DNA of 64,000 nucleotides from JAAYTD01 sp964472015 (GCA_964472015.1 CAYYIP010000003.1:124001-188000), one strand, 5' to 3'; positions 38,401 to 46,104 are shown, counted from the first letter of the stretch. A program made the numbers and translations. Notes: generated from the letters alone by a model not told the origin.

Positions 38401-38831
38401 TATTAAAATCTTCAAAGGCTGATTTTTATCAATGGATTTTTGAAAACAAAGAAATTGAAAATGCAAATGAAGAGACTTATAAGCCTGTAAAAAATGGATT
38501 ATATTTTGTAAAAATAAGAAATAACAATAGTAATTGTGAAGTTATTTCAGACCCTTTTCTTTTTAATTTTTTAGGTATAAAGAATAAATTAGATAACAGG
38601 ATAAGTTACAAAATAGAAAATAATGTTTTAAAAATACTATTAGAGAAATATATTATTGGAAATTTTAGAATAGAACTTTTTGATATTATAGGGGGTTCTA
38701 TCTATAGTAATAATTACTATAATTTTTTTGATGACCAAATAGAAATTCCAATTAGCAATTTGAGAAGAGGTACTTATATATTAAAAATTACTTCTAATAT
38801 ATATAATGAAAACATAAAAATTATATTATAA
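35439..38831 (+). CDS. Large secreted M6-like metalloprotease with PKD-like domains and T9SS sorting tail
   Basis: 1130 residues. A signal peptide (about 1-26) leads into an M6 (immune inhibitor A-like) protease with the zinc motif CHEFFHSLGAPDLYRY near residue 311. The middle (about 540-1030) is a series of beta-sandwich domains, several PKD-like, rich in Asn and Asp. The last ~75 residues (LKILLEKYIIGNFRIELFDI...RRGTYILKI) form a type A T9SS C-terminal sorting domain, so it is probably displayed on, or released from, the surface. No T9SS core genes are in the window. Confidence 0.9.
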   Translation: MKKSIYIILLYLLLNSIYYMNIYAAYLQFIPQTVTQSDGSKIECFATGDEFNNFLHTKEGYSIINDNGIYVFAERIDNELKPTKFRVDSGIIPKNIKKWEHINTNNSAIILKNSNKLLADSNINKNKGIINNIVIFVHFNDELDFLDSASYYNNIFNSIYETSLRNYYYEVSYGKLIIKSYLYPIQDQPILNSYKSKYKRDYYLPYSTTNNIGYKSDEDKEIRKLELFEECLRYASEQISKNINFDYNNDNKIDNITLIIKGAIESWGGILWSHQFKFTQNKFNKNYVLNNKVVDNCIIIPEEQLKLGVLCHEFFHSLGAPDLYRYHNPTKINPVYFWDLMELQTDIPQSMSAYMKYRYGNWIDNIPTINEPGIYSLNSLNESTQNCYRILSNNINEDYIIEYRKPYGKYENNLSVINDLNNNVKIKFDGGLLVYKINKNSDGKGNALTLGNVDDEIYIYRPYGTFFENGFPWLAPLNMKYSRDKINRNTNPAPFLFDGTDGGLSISEIFEEGSKLYFTLHSNKYTFIKYPYEGLLGVSLTPEILWDKIDKDCRYILQISTDKVFYNLVENDTLENTDKFKVNSPLEANTYYYLRVGVIGEFGTIMWTQTVIFKTAKDIVITNIEGRLCAGNTVKFYYDFWGNNINDNYFDLFLSDSQGGFSNGKKIGNLKSDKSGVITAVIPDDIISSRNYRFKIESSKDSEIQNITRKYRISKKIKPKILDIPEKICLNDVVKYTAGLDTNSSINEYIKYEWKVSNGNIVNIDTLNNTIEVLWRSVGNSSIKLKTINSECCSDSIEHLFYVLEHPEIILEGKNKVCANEETKYYQPIKSYYDFDIIVEGGIWNRKNKDTIVIIWDSTVKNGNIYIINKKEYYCDTTFIFPVIINQNPKLDIYGDFTYCKEIYYNYTINYDNIDTNNYDFIWNVDGGVLNKAGNYSNCRVMWYKDSCSISLLVIDKETNCSQNIIKNIIKMPEPDKPTIAYNEDLQILKSSKADFYQWIFENKEIENANEETYKPVKNGLYFVKIRNNNSNCEVISDPFLFNFLGIKNKLDNRISYKIENNVLKILLEKYIIGNFRIELFDIIGGSIYSNNYYNFFDDQIEIPISNLRRGTYILKITSNIYNENIKIIL

Positions 38832-38874
38832 GTCTATTTATATTTTGAGAGTAGTTGAGTTTACATTATAATAT

Positions 38875-39066
38875 GTACCTATTATTGATGCAATGGCATT
38901 AAATATGTTAGAGCAATTTTACTATGATTTTCAAAAAAAAGGAATACATATTGTTCTTTCAGGCGTTAATCCTGTTCCATTAGAAATAATGCAACGAGCC
39001 GGATTTATTGATATTATTTTAGAAAGAGCATATTATATTTTAACAAAATATCTTGATAGTGTGTAA
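38875..39066 (+). pseudogene. SulP-family transporter remnant: C-terminal STAS domain only
   Basis: A 63-codon frame that reads VPIIDAMALNMLEQFYYDFQ, then GIHIVLSGVNPVPLEIMQRAGFID, and ends in TAA. This is the C-terminal half of a SulP-type STAS domain (compare the IDATGLHALEEF and PLEVL.R.GF patterns). An in-frame TAA lies just upstream (38869-38871) and no membrane part precedes it. All of the roughly 500 upstream residues of a SulP transporter are missing. The residual reading frame is clean, so loss may be fairly recent. Confidence 0.82.
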
Positions 39067-39139
39067 CTATTAAAATAGAAATGCTATTTAATAAAATTAT
39101 AATCTTCCCGTTAGTTATTAAGTATAAAAAATTATAGTT

Positions 39140-39170
39140 AATATCTTGTACAAATCTTATACAAGATATT
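39140..39170 (+). terminator. Possible plus-strand terminator
   Basis: An 11-bp perfect stem (39140-39150 with 39160-39170, aatatcttgta/tacaagatatt) with a 9-base loop, followed by TTATTATG. The T-tract is weak. It would end any transcript from the SulP remnant or the M6 gene. Confidence 0.5.
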
Positions 39171-39190
39171 TTATTATGAACATAAAAGAA

Positions 39191-39214
39191 AAGACCGATG
39201 TTTCCATCGGTCTT
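39191..39214 (-). terminator. Terminator after the small secreted protein
   Basis: A 10-bp GC-containing perfect stem (39191-39200 with 39205-39214, aagaccgatg/catcggtctt) with a 4-base loop. On the minus strand it is followed by TTCTTTTAT. It lies 38 bases past the stop of the 39252-39836 gene. Confidence 0.88.
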
Positions 39215-39251
39215 ATTTAATTTGTAAAATTTTAAACTTTTTTATATAACT

Positions 39252-39836
39252 TTATCTAACTATAAAATTTGTTGTACCACCATCAAAAGAAATTGTATAT
39301 GTTCCTTTTTGAGTTAAGTATTTTTTATCTATAATAACTTTGTTATCTCGTATGTTATTATATGTTAATTTAGCTATTTGGTTACCATTGTAAAATAATT
39401 CTATATCTGCATTATTTACTCTCATAGGTTCAAAGTGAAATTTCCAATTATGAGTATAAAATTCAAGAGTTACATCATTACCATCACTCGGATTGGGATA
39501 TACATATAATGCATTTTTCAAAAAAGCTTCTTGAGCCTCAAAAAATGTTTCAGGATAATTTTTTGCTTCATTTAGCATTCCTTGCATAAAATATTTAGTC
39601 TCTTCGTTTTTAATTTCATCTATCCTGTTTTGTGCCATATCTTCAATACCTTGTTTAATCATATCTTGTTTTTCTATGTCTGTAGTAGCACTACTACTAT
39701 TATTAATAACCGTCATAATTTCATTAAACATTTTTCCGTTGAAACTATTTGTATCTAGTATATCTTGTGCTTTACATAAAGATATAGAAACAAATAAAAC
39801 CATTACAGATATTACTGCTATTTTTAACGTTTTCAT
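39252..39836 (-). CDS. Small secreted protein with T9SS-type C-terminal domain
   Basis: 194 residues. A signal peptide ends near KAQ (about 23). A helical, Asp/Glu/Asn-rich middle (about 25-105) follows, and the last ~80 residues contain LYVYPNPSDGNDVTLEFYTH and end GTYTISFDGGTTNFIVR, which looks like a T9SS type A sorting domain (YPNPS...GxYxxxF). The function is unknown. Translation starts after a strong Shine-Dalgarno (AAGGAGA, minus strand, 39843-39849), rare in this window. The promoter spacer carries a T13 tract on the plus strand (see the promoter entry), a phase-variation candidate. Confidence 0.75.
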   Translation of the reverse strand: MKTLKIAVISVMVLFVSISLCKAQDILDTNSFNGKMFNEIMTVINNSSSATTDIEKQDMIKQGIEDMAQNRIDEIKNEETKYFMQGMLNEAKNYPETFFEAQEAFLKNALYVYPNPSDGNDVTLEFYTHNWKFHFEPMRVNNADIELFYNGNQIAKLTYNNIRDNKVIIDKKYLTQKGTYTISFDGGTTNFIVR

Positions 39837-39909
39837 AAAATATCTCCTTTTTTAATATAAAAAATAAATAATAAAATAATAAATAATACTAATATACATT
39901 AGTGCAATT

Positions 39910-39943
39910 CAAACATAGTCTTTTTTTTTTTTTAAATACCAAA
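39910..39943 (-). promoter_or_regulatory. Promoter with A13/T13 homopolymer in its spacer
   Basis: On the minus strand: -33 TTTG (39940-39943), a 22-base spacer, then -7 TATGTTTG (39910-39917). The spacer holds an uninterrupted A13 run (T13 on the plus strand, 39921-39933). Other promoters here use exactly 20 bases, so this one is 2 bases off optimum. Confidence 0.55.
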
Positions 39944-40024
39944 TTTTTTTATAAAAATTATATAAAAAATTATATAAAAAATAAAAATAAATTTATATAA
40001 AAACAAGCATACTTAATAAATTAT

Positions 40025-40044
40025 ACGTTTATTATAATAAACGT
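40025..40044. terminator. 20-bp perfect palindrome with T-run (possible terminator or operator)
   Basis: acgtttatta/taataaacgt form a perfect 10+10 inverted repeat, followed by TTTTTT on the plus strand. It could end the transcript of the truncated LRR gene on the minus strand less well, since that side has no clear U-tract. A dimeric regulator site is an alternative. Confidence 0.4.
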
Positions 40045-40141
40045 TTTTTAAGTACTAATTAATACAGTATTTATATAACATTGTGCAATATTTTGTGCAA
40101 TGTTTGTATTTTTTGCATAAAAAAACGGCATAAAAAATAAG

Positions 40142-40468
40142 TTATTTTTTAACAAAAAACATCAAATAATTTTTATAACATTTTAATCTCTTTAAATTTG
40201 ACATATGTCTAATTAATTCATTTATGCTAGTAAGCTTGGAATTACTGCAATCTAAACTCTCTATTTTTGTTAATGCTTCTAAATTTGCTGTAGTACTATC
40301 TATTCCACCATCTTCATTTACAACAACTCCAGGTAGTTTATCTGTATTAGATTTTATCCATTCTTTTAACTTTGAATCTATTATTAATTCAGTAGAAAAT
40401 GCATAATAAGAAATGAAAATAAATAATGCTAAGGACATTAATAAAAGATTTGTTAAATTTCTTAACAT
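40142..40468 (-). pseudogene. Truncated secreted leucine-rich-repeat protein
   Basis: 108 codons. A signal peptide (about 1-26) is followed by a short linker, then NLEALTKIESLDCSNSKLTSI and LKRLKCYKNYL, the start of a Bacteroidota-type LRR array (LTxLxxLDCSxNxLT). It stops after barely two repeats and the downstream sequence has no further repeats in any frame, so it looks like a remnant of a longer LRR surface protein. A Shine-Dalgarno GGAG precedes the ATG (minus strand, 40475-40478 region). It may still be translated, but it is probably not functional. Confidence 0.65.
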
Positions 40469-40765
40469 AATATTACTCCATAATTTGTGGCGTAAAATTA
40501 TTAATTATATTGAATATATATAGATATACAAAAAATTATATGAAATAACAAAAAAATAAATTATTTTTAATTTTTTTATACTAACTCTATATAATATCAT
40601 AGCTATAAAAAGACTGCTTACTGAAAAAATCAATAATCAGTTTATATAAAGTGAAAATTAAGTACATTTAAAATTAGATTTAGTTTTAAGAGAGACAGAT
40701 TATAATGTAAGTAAATAATTTAATGTAATTGTTTTTTAAGAATTAAAGAAAATAGAAATATAAAA

Positions 40766-40793
40766 AAGACGACTTAATTTAGTTAAGTCGTCG
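40766..40793 (-). terminator. Orphan Rho-independent terminator
   Basis: A 10-bp perfect stem (40768-40777 with 40783-40792, gacgacttaa/ttaagtcgtc) with a 5-base loop and, on the minus strand, an immediate T6 run. Structurally it is one of the best terminators in the window, yet no minus-strand gene lies within the 200 bases upstream of it. A small RNA or a lost gene is possible. Confidence 0.85.
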
Positions 40794-40906
40794 AAGAAAA
40801 TTATTTTAATTATATTAAAATTTAAATAGAACCTTTTAGAGTATATAGAATGAAGATTCTACTTTCAACATTATAAACGAAATTATAAATAAAGAATTTT
40901 TAAAGT

Positions 40907-40938
40907 TTTGTATTATTATAAATGATTTATTATTTTTG
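40907..40938 (+). promoter_or_regulatory. Bacteroidota-type promoter for lpd
   Basis: TTTG at 40907-40910, exactly 20 bases, then TATTTTTG at 40931-40938. lpd begins 67 bases downstream. Confidence 0.72.
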
Positions 40939-41005
40939 TATAAATTATATAATTAATTTATGATAACATATTTAAATTATTTTAATAAAAAATAGGATAA
41001 AATAA

Positions 41006-42388
41006 ATGAATAATCACAATGCCGATGTAGTTGTTATTGGTGCTGGTCCAGCTGGATATGTAGCAGCAATCCATAGTTCAAAACTTGGTTTAAAAACTAT
41101 TTGTATAGAAAATAAACATTTAGGTGGTATTTGTTTAAATTGGGGATGTGTTCCTACAAAAGCATTATTACGTAGTGCAGAGTATATGAATTTTTTAAAA
41201 GTGTCTTCTGAGTTTGGTTTTGATATTCCCAATTATGAAATTAATTTTGAGAGAGTTGTAGAAAGAAGTCGTGGTGTTACGAAGAAAATGTCACAGGGTG
41301 TTGCTTTTTTGTTTAAAAAATACAACGTACAAACTATTTTTGGAACTGGTTGTATTACTTCAAAAAATACGGTTGAGATAAAAGATTCAGAAGGCGAAAT
41401 TACAGACATTGTTGAAACAAAAAATATAGTTATTGCAACTGGTTCTAGACCTCGTATGTTTCCTTCTATTGAAGTAGATGGCGAAAAAATAATAACTAGT
41501 AAAGAAGCAATGATACAAAAAAAGATTCCTAAATCTTTAATTATTATGGGAGCTGGTGCGATAGGTATAGAATTTGCATATTTTTATAATTCTTTTGGTA
41601 CACAAGTTACTATTGTAGAAATGAAGGATCGTATATTACCTATTGAAGATGTAGATGTTTCAAAAGAATTAGAAAGAAATTATAGAAAGGCAAAAATAAA
41701 AATATTAACAAACACTCGTGTAGTTTCAGCAAAAACGGTTGGGGATGAAGTTAATATAGTTGTAGAAAGAAAAGATGGAAGTATAGAAACATTAACTTCT
41801 GAATTAGCACTTAATGCTATTGGAATACAAGCTAATATAGAAAATATTGGACTTGAAAATGTAGGTATAGAGCCTGTAAAAGGGTTTATCCCTGTAAATA
41901 ATAATTTAAGAACTAATGTATCAAATATTTATGCTATTGGCGATATTGCAGGTGCTCCTTGGTTAGCACACAAAGCTAATGCAGAAGGTATTGCAGTTGC
42001 AGAGATTATTGCTGGTAAATCTAATAATGGCGTTGATTATAAGAATATTCCTGGATGTACTTATTGTCAACCGCAAGTTGCTTCAGTTGGTATTTCTGAA
42101 ATAACAGCTAAAGAACTAGGTTTTGATATTAAAATAGGAAAAGCACAATTTATTTCATCTGCAAAGGCACATGCTATTGCAGAACCGGTTGGTTTTGTAA
42201 AATTAATATTTGATAATAAAACTGATGAATTATTAGGTGCACATCTGATTGGTCCAGAAGTTACTGAATTGTTAGCTGAATTATGTTTGGCTAAATCTAA
42301 TGGATTAAAAGCACAACAAATAGTTAAAACAATACATGCGCATCCAACTTTAAGTGAAACAGTTATGGAAGCTGCTGCAAGTATTTAA
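41006..42388 (+). CDS. lpd: Dihydrolipoyl dehydrogenase
   Basis: 460 residues. The FAD-binding GAGPAGY (12-18) and the redox-active disulfide GGICLNWGCVP (Cys43 and Cys48) are present, as are the NAD-binding GAGAIGIEFA (about 183-192), AIGDIAG and the C-terminal catalytic HAHPTLSETV. It reoxidises lipoamide in 2-oxoacid dehydrogenase or glycine cleavage complexes. No E1/E2 genes are nearby, so its partner complex is unknown. Single-gene unit: own promoter upstream, strong terminator downstream. Confidence 0.97.
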   Translation: MNNHNADVVVIGAGPAGYVAAIHSSKLGLKTICIENKHLGGICLNWGCVPTKALLRSAEYMNFLKVSSEFGFDIPNYEINFERVVERSRGVTKKMSQGVAFLFKKYNVQTIFGTGCITSKNTVEIKDSEGEITDIVETKNIVIATGSRPRMFPSIEVDGEKIITSKEAMIQKKIPKSLIIMGAGAIGIEFAYFYNSFGTQVTIVEMKDRILPIEDVDVSKELERNYRKAKIKILTNTRVVSAKTVGDEVNIVVERKDGSIETLTSELALNAIGIQANIENIGLENVGIEPVKGFIPVNNNLRTNVSNIYAIGDIAGAPWLAHKANAEGIAVAEIIAGKSNNGVDYKNIPGCTYCQPQVASVGISEITAKELGFDIKIGKAQFISSAKAHAIAEPVGFVKLIFDNKTDELLGAHLIGPEVTELLAELCLAKSNGLKAQQIVKTIHAHPTLSETVMEAAASI

Positions 42389-42448
42389 ATAAAATACTTT
42401 GACAGCTTTTTAATATTACAAATAATTAATAAATAGTTTATATTTTAA

Positions 42449-42480
42449 AATAAGAGATGATTCAAGTCATCTCTTATTTA
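42449..42480 (+). terminator. Terminator after lpd
   Basis: A 12-bp perfect stem (42449-42460 with 42467-42478, core agagatga/tcatctct) with a 6-base loop and a T-rich 3' side, 60 bases past the lpd stop. Confidence 0.85.
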
Positions 42481-42631
42481 ATATTGTTGTTAAGTTAAAA
42501 TTATATACAAAAAAATAGTTTTTTTTTGTATTTTTGTGTTATTATAGAATTATAAATATTATTGTAATAAGTAATTTTTATAATTAACTAATAGTTATAA
42601 TTAATAATAGTAGTAATAAGTATATAGTATA

Positions 42632-44632
42632 GTGGGAAATAATATCAATAATATTAAAGGGAACTCTAATAATACTATTTCATTAGAAAATAGTATTGAT
42701 ATATCTATTATAATAGTTAATTATAATGTTAAAGATTTCTTATTTCAATGTTTAAATTCTATTTATAAATCAAAACAAGATTTATCATTGGAAGTATTTG
42801 TTGTTGATAATGCTTCTACAGATGATTCTATTGAATATTTAGAACCTATTTTTCCAAAAGTCAACTTTATAAAGTTATCAAAAAATATAGGATTTAGTAG
42901 AGCAAATAATATAGCTATAAAAAAAGCAATAGGTAAGTATATATTAATTCTTAATCCAGATACTATTCTTGCAGAGGATACTTTGAAAAAAATGTATACT
43001 TATATGGAAAATAATCCTATAATTGGTGTTGCAGGCTGTAAAGTTTTAAATTCTAATGGCAGTTTTCAAGTTGCTTGTCGTAGGGGGTTTCCTACGCCTT
43101 GGGTGTCTTTCTGTAAATTATTTGGATTACAAAGATTATTTCCAAGATCAAAGTTGTTTGCAAGATATAATCAAACTTTTCGTTCAGAAAATGAAAGTTA
43201 TTATATTGATGCAGTAATGGGTGCCTTTATGTTTTGTGATGCTGAATTACTACATAAGTTGAACGGCTTTGATGAAGCATATTTTATGTACGGTGAAGAT
43301 TTGGATTTATGTCGTAGAGTTCAATTATCAGGGCGGGCAGTTGCTTATTATAGCGATACTTCTATTATACATTTTAAAGGAGAAAGTACTAAACGTAGTT
43401 CTATTAATGAAGTAAAATATTTTTATGAATCAATGCAAATTTTTGCAAAAAAATATTTTTCTTATTCAACTATTTTCCTTTTATTTTTACAATTAGGTAT
43501 ATTTTTACGATCTATTTTTGCAAAAATAAACAAATATAAAGAAGATATATTTTTAATTATATTTGATTTAATATTTATTAATATATCTTTAATGATTGGT
43601 TCTTATATGAAATTTGGAAGATTTTTAGGTTTCCCTGATTATGCATATCCATTGGTATTTATAGTAATTTCTTTAGTTTATTTTTTATCACAATTTTTTA
43701 CTGGTGCTTATTTTGAAAACAAATCATCTATTGGAAAAACAATTTTTTCATTATTAGTTTGTTTTTTTATTTTATCTGCTTTTACTTATTTTTTCCCAGA
43801 TTATAGATTTAGTAGAGGTGCTTTATTAGTAACAATAGGATCTACTATATTTTTATCTTCTTTATTAAGATTTTGTATAACATTATTTCAAAAAACGTTT
43901 GGAAAATATTCTGATAAACGTATAATTATTGCAGGGTGTGACGATAAAGTAATAAAAATGATAAATAAAATAAATGAAGCAGAACCAAATAATATAAATT
44001 TAGTTGGTTTTGTTTCAACTTCTCAAACGAAAAAAATATCGACGGGTTTACAAGTACTAGGTGAAATAAAAGATATTTATTCAATAGTAGAAAAAAATAA
44101 AATTGATGAAGTTATTATAACTGATACGAATCAAACTTTTTCTTCTTTAATTGAGTTTATTGGGAACAGAACAAGTAGTAATAAAGCAAGATATCATATT
44201 ATACCAGAATACGATGATTTAGTTTTATCACGTATTATTAATGAAATTTCCGGGCATGAACCTATAAGACAATATTTTAATATTTCAAAGCCTAGATTAA
44301 GAGTTGCTAAGCGTATAGTAGATATTTTTGTTTCTATATTAGCTCTAACTATAGGAAGTTTATTAATAGTATTTAGTAATAATCCAAAAGTAAATTTTAT
44401 AAATTGGATAAATGTTTTTATAGGAAAAATGTCTGTAGTAGGAATAGATGATATTTTTAATAAAAAATTTGAGTTTGGCAAGGTAGGGATTATTACTATT
44501 TCAAAGATTAATAATTCTAATAGTATAAGTGAAAGTTCGTTAGAAAAATTAGCTGAATATTATTTATCTCATTATTCTCTTTCATTGGATATAGATATTA
44601 TTGTAAAATATTTAGTGAGACGTATAAAATAA
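42632..44632 (+). CDS. GT2 glycosyltransferase fused to a degenerate polyprenyl-P sugar transferase
   Basis: 666 residues; start GTG at 42632, since the GT2 core begins by residue 23. Residues 22-260 are a rhamnosyltransferase-like GT2 domain (VDNASTDDS, LNPDT, MYGEDLDLCRR). Four or five membrane helices (about 278-415) follow, then a Rossmann-like domain (about 430-510), then a C-terminal piece (555-666) that aligns by eye with the WcaJ/PglC-type transferase: KRIVDIFVSILAL, GKMSVVG, EYYLSHYSLSLDIDII. The catalytic middle of that domain, between the membrane helix and GKMS, is deleted. A likely role is in surface polysaccharide synthesis. Confidence 0.85.
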   Translation: MGNNINNIKGNSNNTISLENSIDISIIIVNYNVKDFLFQCLNSIYKSKQDLSLEVFVVDNASTDDSIEYLEPIFPKVNFIKLSKNIGFSRANNIAIKKAIGKYILILNPDTILAEDTLKKMYTYMENNPIIGVAGCKVLNSNGSFQVACRRGFPTPWVSFCKLFGLQRLFPRSKLFARYNQTFRSENESYYIDAVMGAFMFCDAELLHKLNGFDEAYFMYGEDLDLCRRVQLSGRAVAYYSDTSIIHFKGESTKRSSINEVKYFYESMQIFAKKYFSYSTIFLLFLQLGIFLRSIFAKINKYKEDIFLIIFDLIFINISLMIGSYMKFGRFLGFPDYAYPLVFIVISLVYFLSQFFTGAYFENKSSIGKTIFSLLVCFFILSAFTYFFPDYRFSRGALLVTIGSTIFLSSLLRFCITLFQKTFGKYSDKRIIIAGCDDKVIKMINKINEAEPNNINLVGFVSTSQTKKISTGLQVLGEIKDIYSIVEKNKIDEVIITDTNQTFSSLIEFIGNRTSSNKARYHIIPEYDDLVLSRIINEISGHEPIRQYFNISKPRLRVAKRIVDIFVSILALTIGSLLIVFSNNPKVNFINWINVFIGKMSVVGIDDIFNKKFEFGKVGIITISKINNSNSISESSLEKLAEYYLSHYSLSLDIDIIVKYLVRRIK

Positions 44633-44671
44633 TTATTTAAATTAAAAAACATTCAAGTTATAGTATATTAT

Positions 44672-45625
44672 ATGGAAAAAAAAATAACCGCTTCTATATA
44701 TTTTGATAGATATAATACTTTTATTATAATTATAGAATATAATGCTCAATATTCTAAGTTAGTTTATATTAATATATTAGATGCTATTAAATTAAAGGAT
44801 ATAAAAGAAAAAGAAATAAAAGAAAATATTATATATATTATTGATATGATATTGGAATACAATAAAAATATATCAAATATTACGCTTATTTTATCAAATG
44901 ATTATTATGATATGATGCTATTTCCTGGTAATATAGAACAAATAGATGATAATACAAGAAGATTGATAATGTTTGAATTTAACAAATATTTTCTTGATAA
45001 TAAAAAAATAGATGATTTTTATATAAATTTAGTTGATTGTATTTCTATTAAGCGTATTTCAAAAAAAATGTTATATGCTACTTTGTTACCAAAACAATTA
45101 GTTACGGAATTAAAAAATATTTTTATTCAAAAAGGGATAAAAGATATTAAAGTAAATTATGAATGGGTAAGTGTTATAAATAACTTTATTTACAATTATC
45201 CTGAAAATTATAATAAAAATTCTTGTCTTGTCTCTGTAAATGATAATTTTATAGAATTTATTTTAATTTCAAATTTTAGATTAGTTGGATATGAATCTTT
45301 AAATAGAACTGACAATACTATTGCACAATTAATTGAACAAAAACTCAAAGAGTGTTTGAATAGTTTTCATATTTCTAAGATACATAATTTATATTTATAC
45401 GGCTATGGATTGCATAAGGATGATTTATTAGAATGTCAAAAATTGATTCAAAAACCTGACCTTGAGGTAAGACGTTTTAATCCATTTCGTATGCTTGAAA
45501 CAAATTTAGATAAACGTAATATAGAATATTGTTCTCGTGTTTTTCAATTGTTTGCAGCTTCTATAAGTAATGATTTTATTTATAATAAATTAAAAAAATA
45601 TATAAAAAATGTAAATTTATCTTAA
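44672..45625 (+). CDS. Putative PilM/actin-like ATPase-fold protein
   Basis: 317 residues with no signal peptide or membrane helix. The second half shows a pattern seen in PilM/FtsA-type proteins: NSCLVSVNDNFIEFILISN (about 180-198, a phosphate-1-like beta hairpin), LYLYGYG (about 250, the phosphate-2 position) and FNPFRMLE then CSRVFQLFAASIS (about 273-300, the AIGLA-like end). No clear ATP-binding glycines are left. I call it only at fold level. It sits between a glycosyltransferase and nfeD in a plus-strand envelope group. No other pilus gene is visible. Confidence 0.45.
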   Translation: MEKKITASIYFDRYNTFIIIIEYNAQYSKLVYINILDAIKLKDIKEKEIKENIIYIIDMILEYNKNISNITLILSNDYYDMMLFPGNIEQIDDNTRRLIMFEFNKYFLDNKKIDDFYINLVDCISIKRISKKMLYATLLPKQLVTELKNIFIQKGIKDIKVNYEWVSVINNFIYNYPENYNKNSCLVSVNDNFIEFILISNFRLVGYESLNRTDNTIAQLIEQKLKECLNSFHISKIHNLYLYGYGLHKDDLLECQKLIQKPDLEVRRFNPFRMLETNLDKRNIEYCSRVFQLFAASISNDFIYNKLKKYIKNVNLS

Positions 45626-45657
45626 AATATATTTAATAATTTTATAAGAGGTATATG

Positions 45658-46104
45658 ATGGAACCATTATATTGGCTTATTATAGGTATAATTTTATCAG
45701 CTTTGGAAATTTTAACTCCGGGATTTGTTATAATTTGTTTTGGAATAAGTGCATTAATAGTTGCATTGATTTCATATTTAGGTGTTGATAATTTAGTAAT
45801 TCAATCAATAGTATTTACAGTATTTTCTTTAGTATTTACATTATTATCTAGAACTATTTTTAAAAAATATTTAATAAGAAATAGTGAAAATAATAAAATA
45901 AAAACTAGTTTAGAAAAGATGATAGGTTCTTATGGCATTGTTGCAGAAACTATTGATAATGATAAGAGCTTAGGTAGAGTACTTGTAAATTCTGAAGATT
46001 GGGCTGCAAGATCTTTTGATAATTCTATTATAGAAAAAGATTGTAAAATTAAAGTAAAAAAAATAGATGGCATAAAATTAATTGTAGAAAAAATTGATAG
46101 TTAA
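45658..46104 (+). CDS. NfeD-family membrane protein
   Basis: About 148 residues. The start is taken at the second of two adjacent ATGs (45655, 45658), since AGAGG at 45647-45651 is then 6 bases away. Three or four membrane helices (about 5-75) are followed by a C-terminal OB-fold (about 90-148; IGSYGIVAETI, GRVLVNSEDWAARS), the NfeD layout. NfeD proteins pair with stomatin/flotillin (SPFH) proteins in membrane-domain organisation; no SPFH gene is adjacent. Start, length and domain are typical of short NfeD forms. Confidence 0.9.
   Translation: MEPLYWLIIGIILSALEILTPGFVIICFGISALIVALISYLGVDNLVIQSIVFTVFSLVFTLLSRTIFKKYLIRNSENNKIKTSLEKMIGSYGIVAETIDNDKSLGRVLVNSEDWAARSFDNSIIEKDCKIKVKKIDGIKLIVEKIDS

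Larger units (their letters stand above)
38832..39251. other. Gene-poor gap with a SulP remnant and two hairpins
   Basis: Between the M6 protease stop and the minus-strand secreted protein lie the STAS fragment (38875-39066), an 11-bp hairpin at 39140-39170 and the terminator at 39191-39214. No intact gene is present. Confidence 0.7.
39837..40141. other. Intergenic AT-rich stretch with T13 promoter and 20-bp palindrome
   Basis: About 305 bases without a gene. Present are the Shine-Dalgarno and promoter of the 39836 gene, a T13 run at 39921-39933, a 20-bp perfect palindrome at 40025-40044, and low-complexity repeats such as TATATAAAAAA. Confidence 0.6.
40469..41005. other. 537-bp gap with an orphan terminator and the lpd promoter
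   Basis: No coding frame of convincing length on either strand. It contains the minus-strand terminator at 40766-40793 and the lpd promoter at 40907-40938. Several stretches (about 40600-40760) have slightly higher GC than their surroundings and may be decayed coding sequence, but I could not identify a family. Confidence 0.6.

Noticed and set aside
39837..41005. CRISPR array or transposon in the gene-poor zone
   Set aside because: No regularly spaced direct repeats, no transposase-like frame and no terminal inverted repeats were found.
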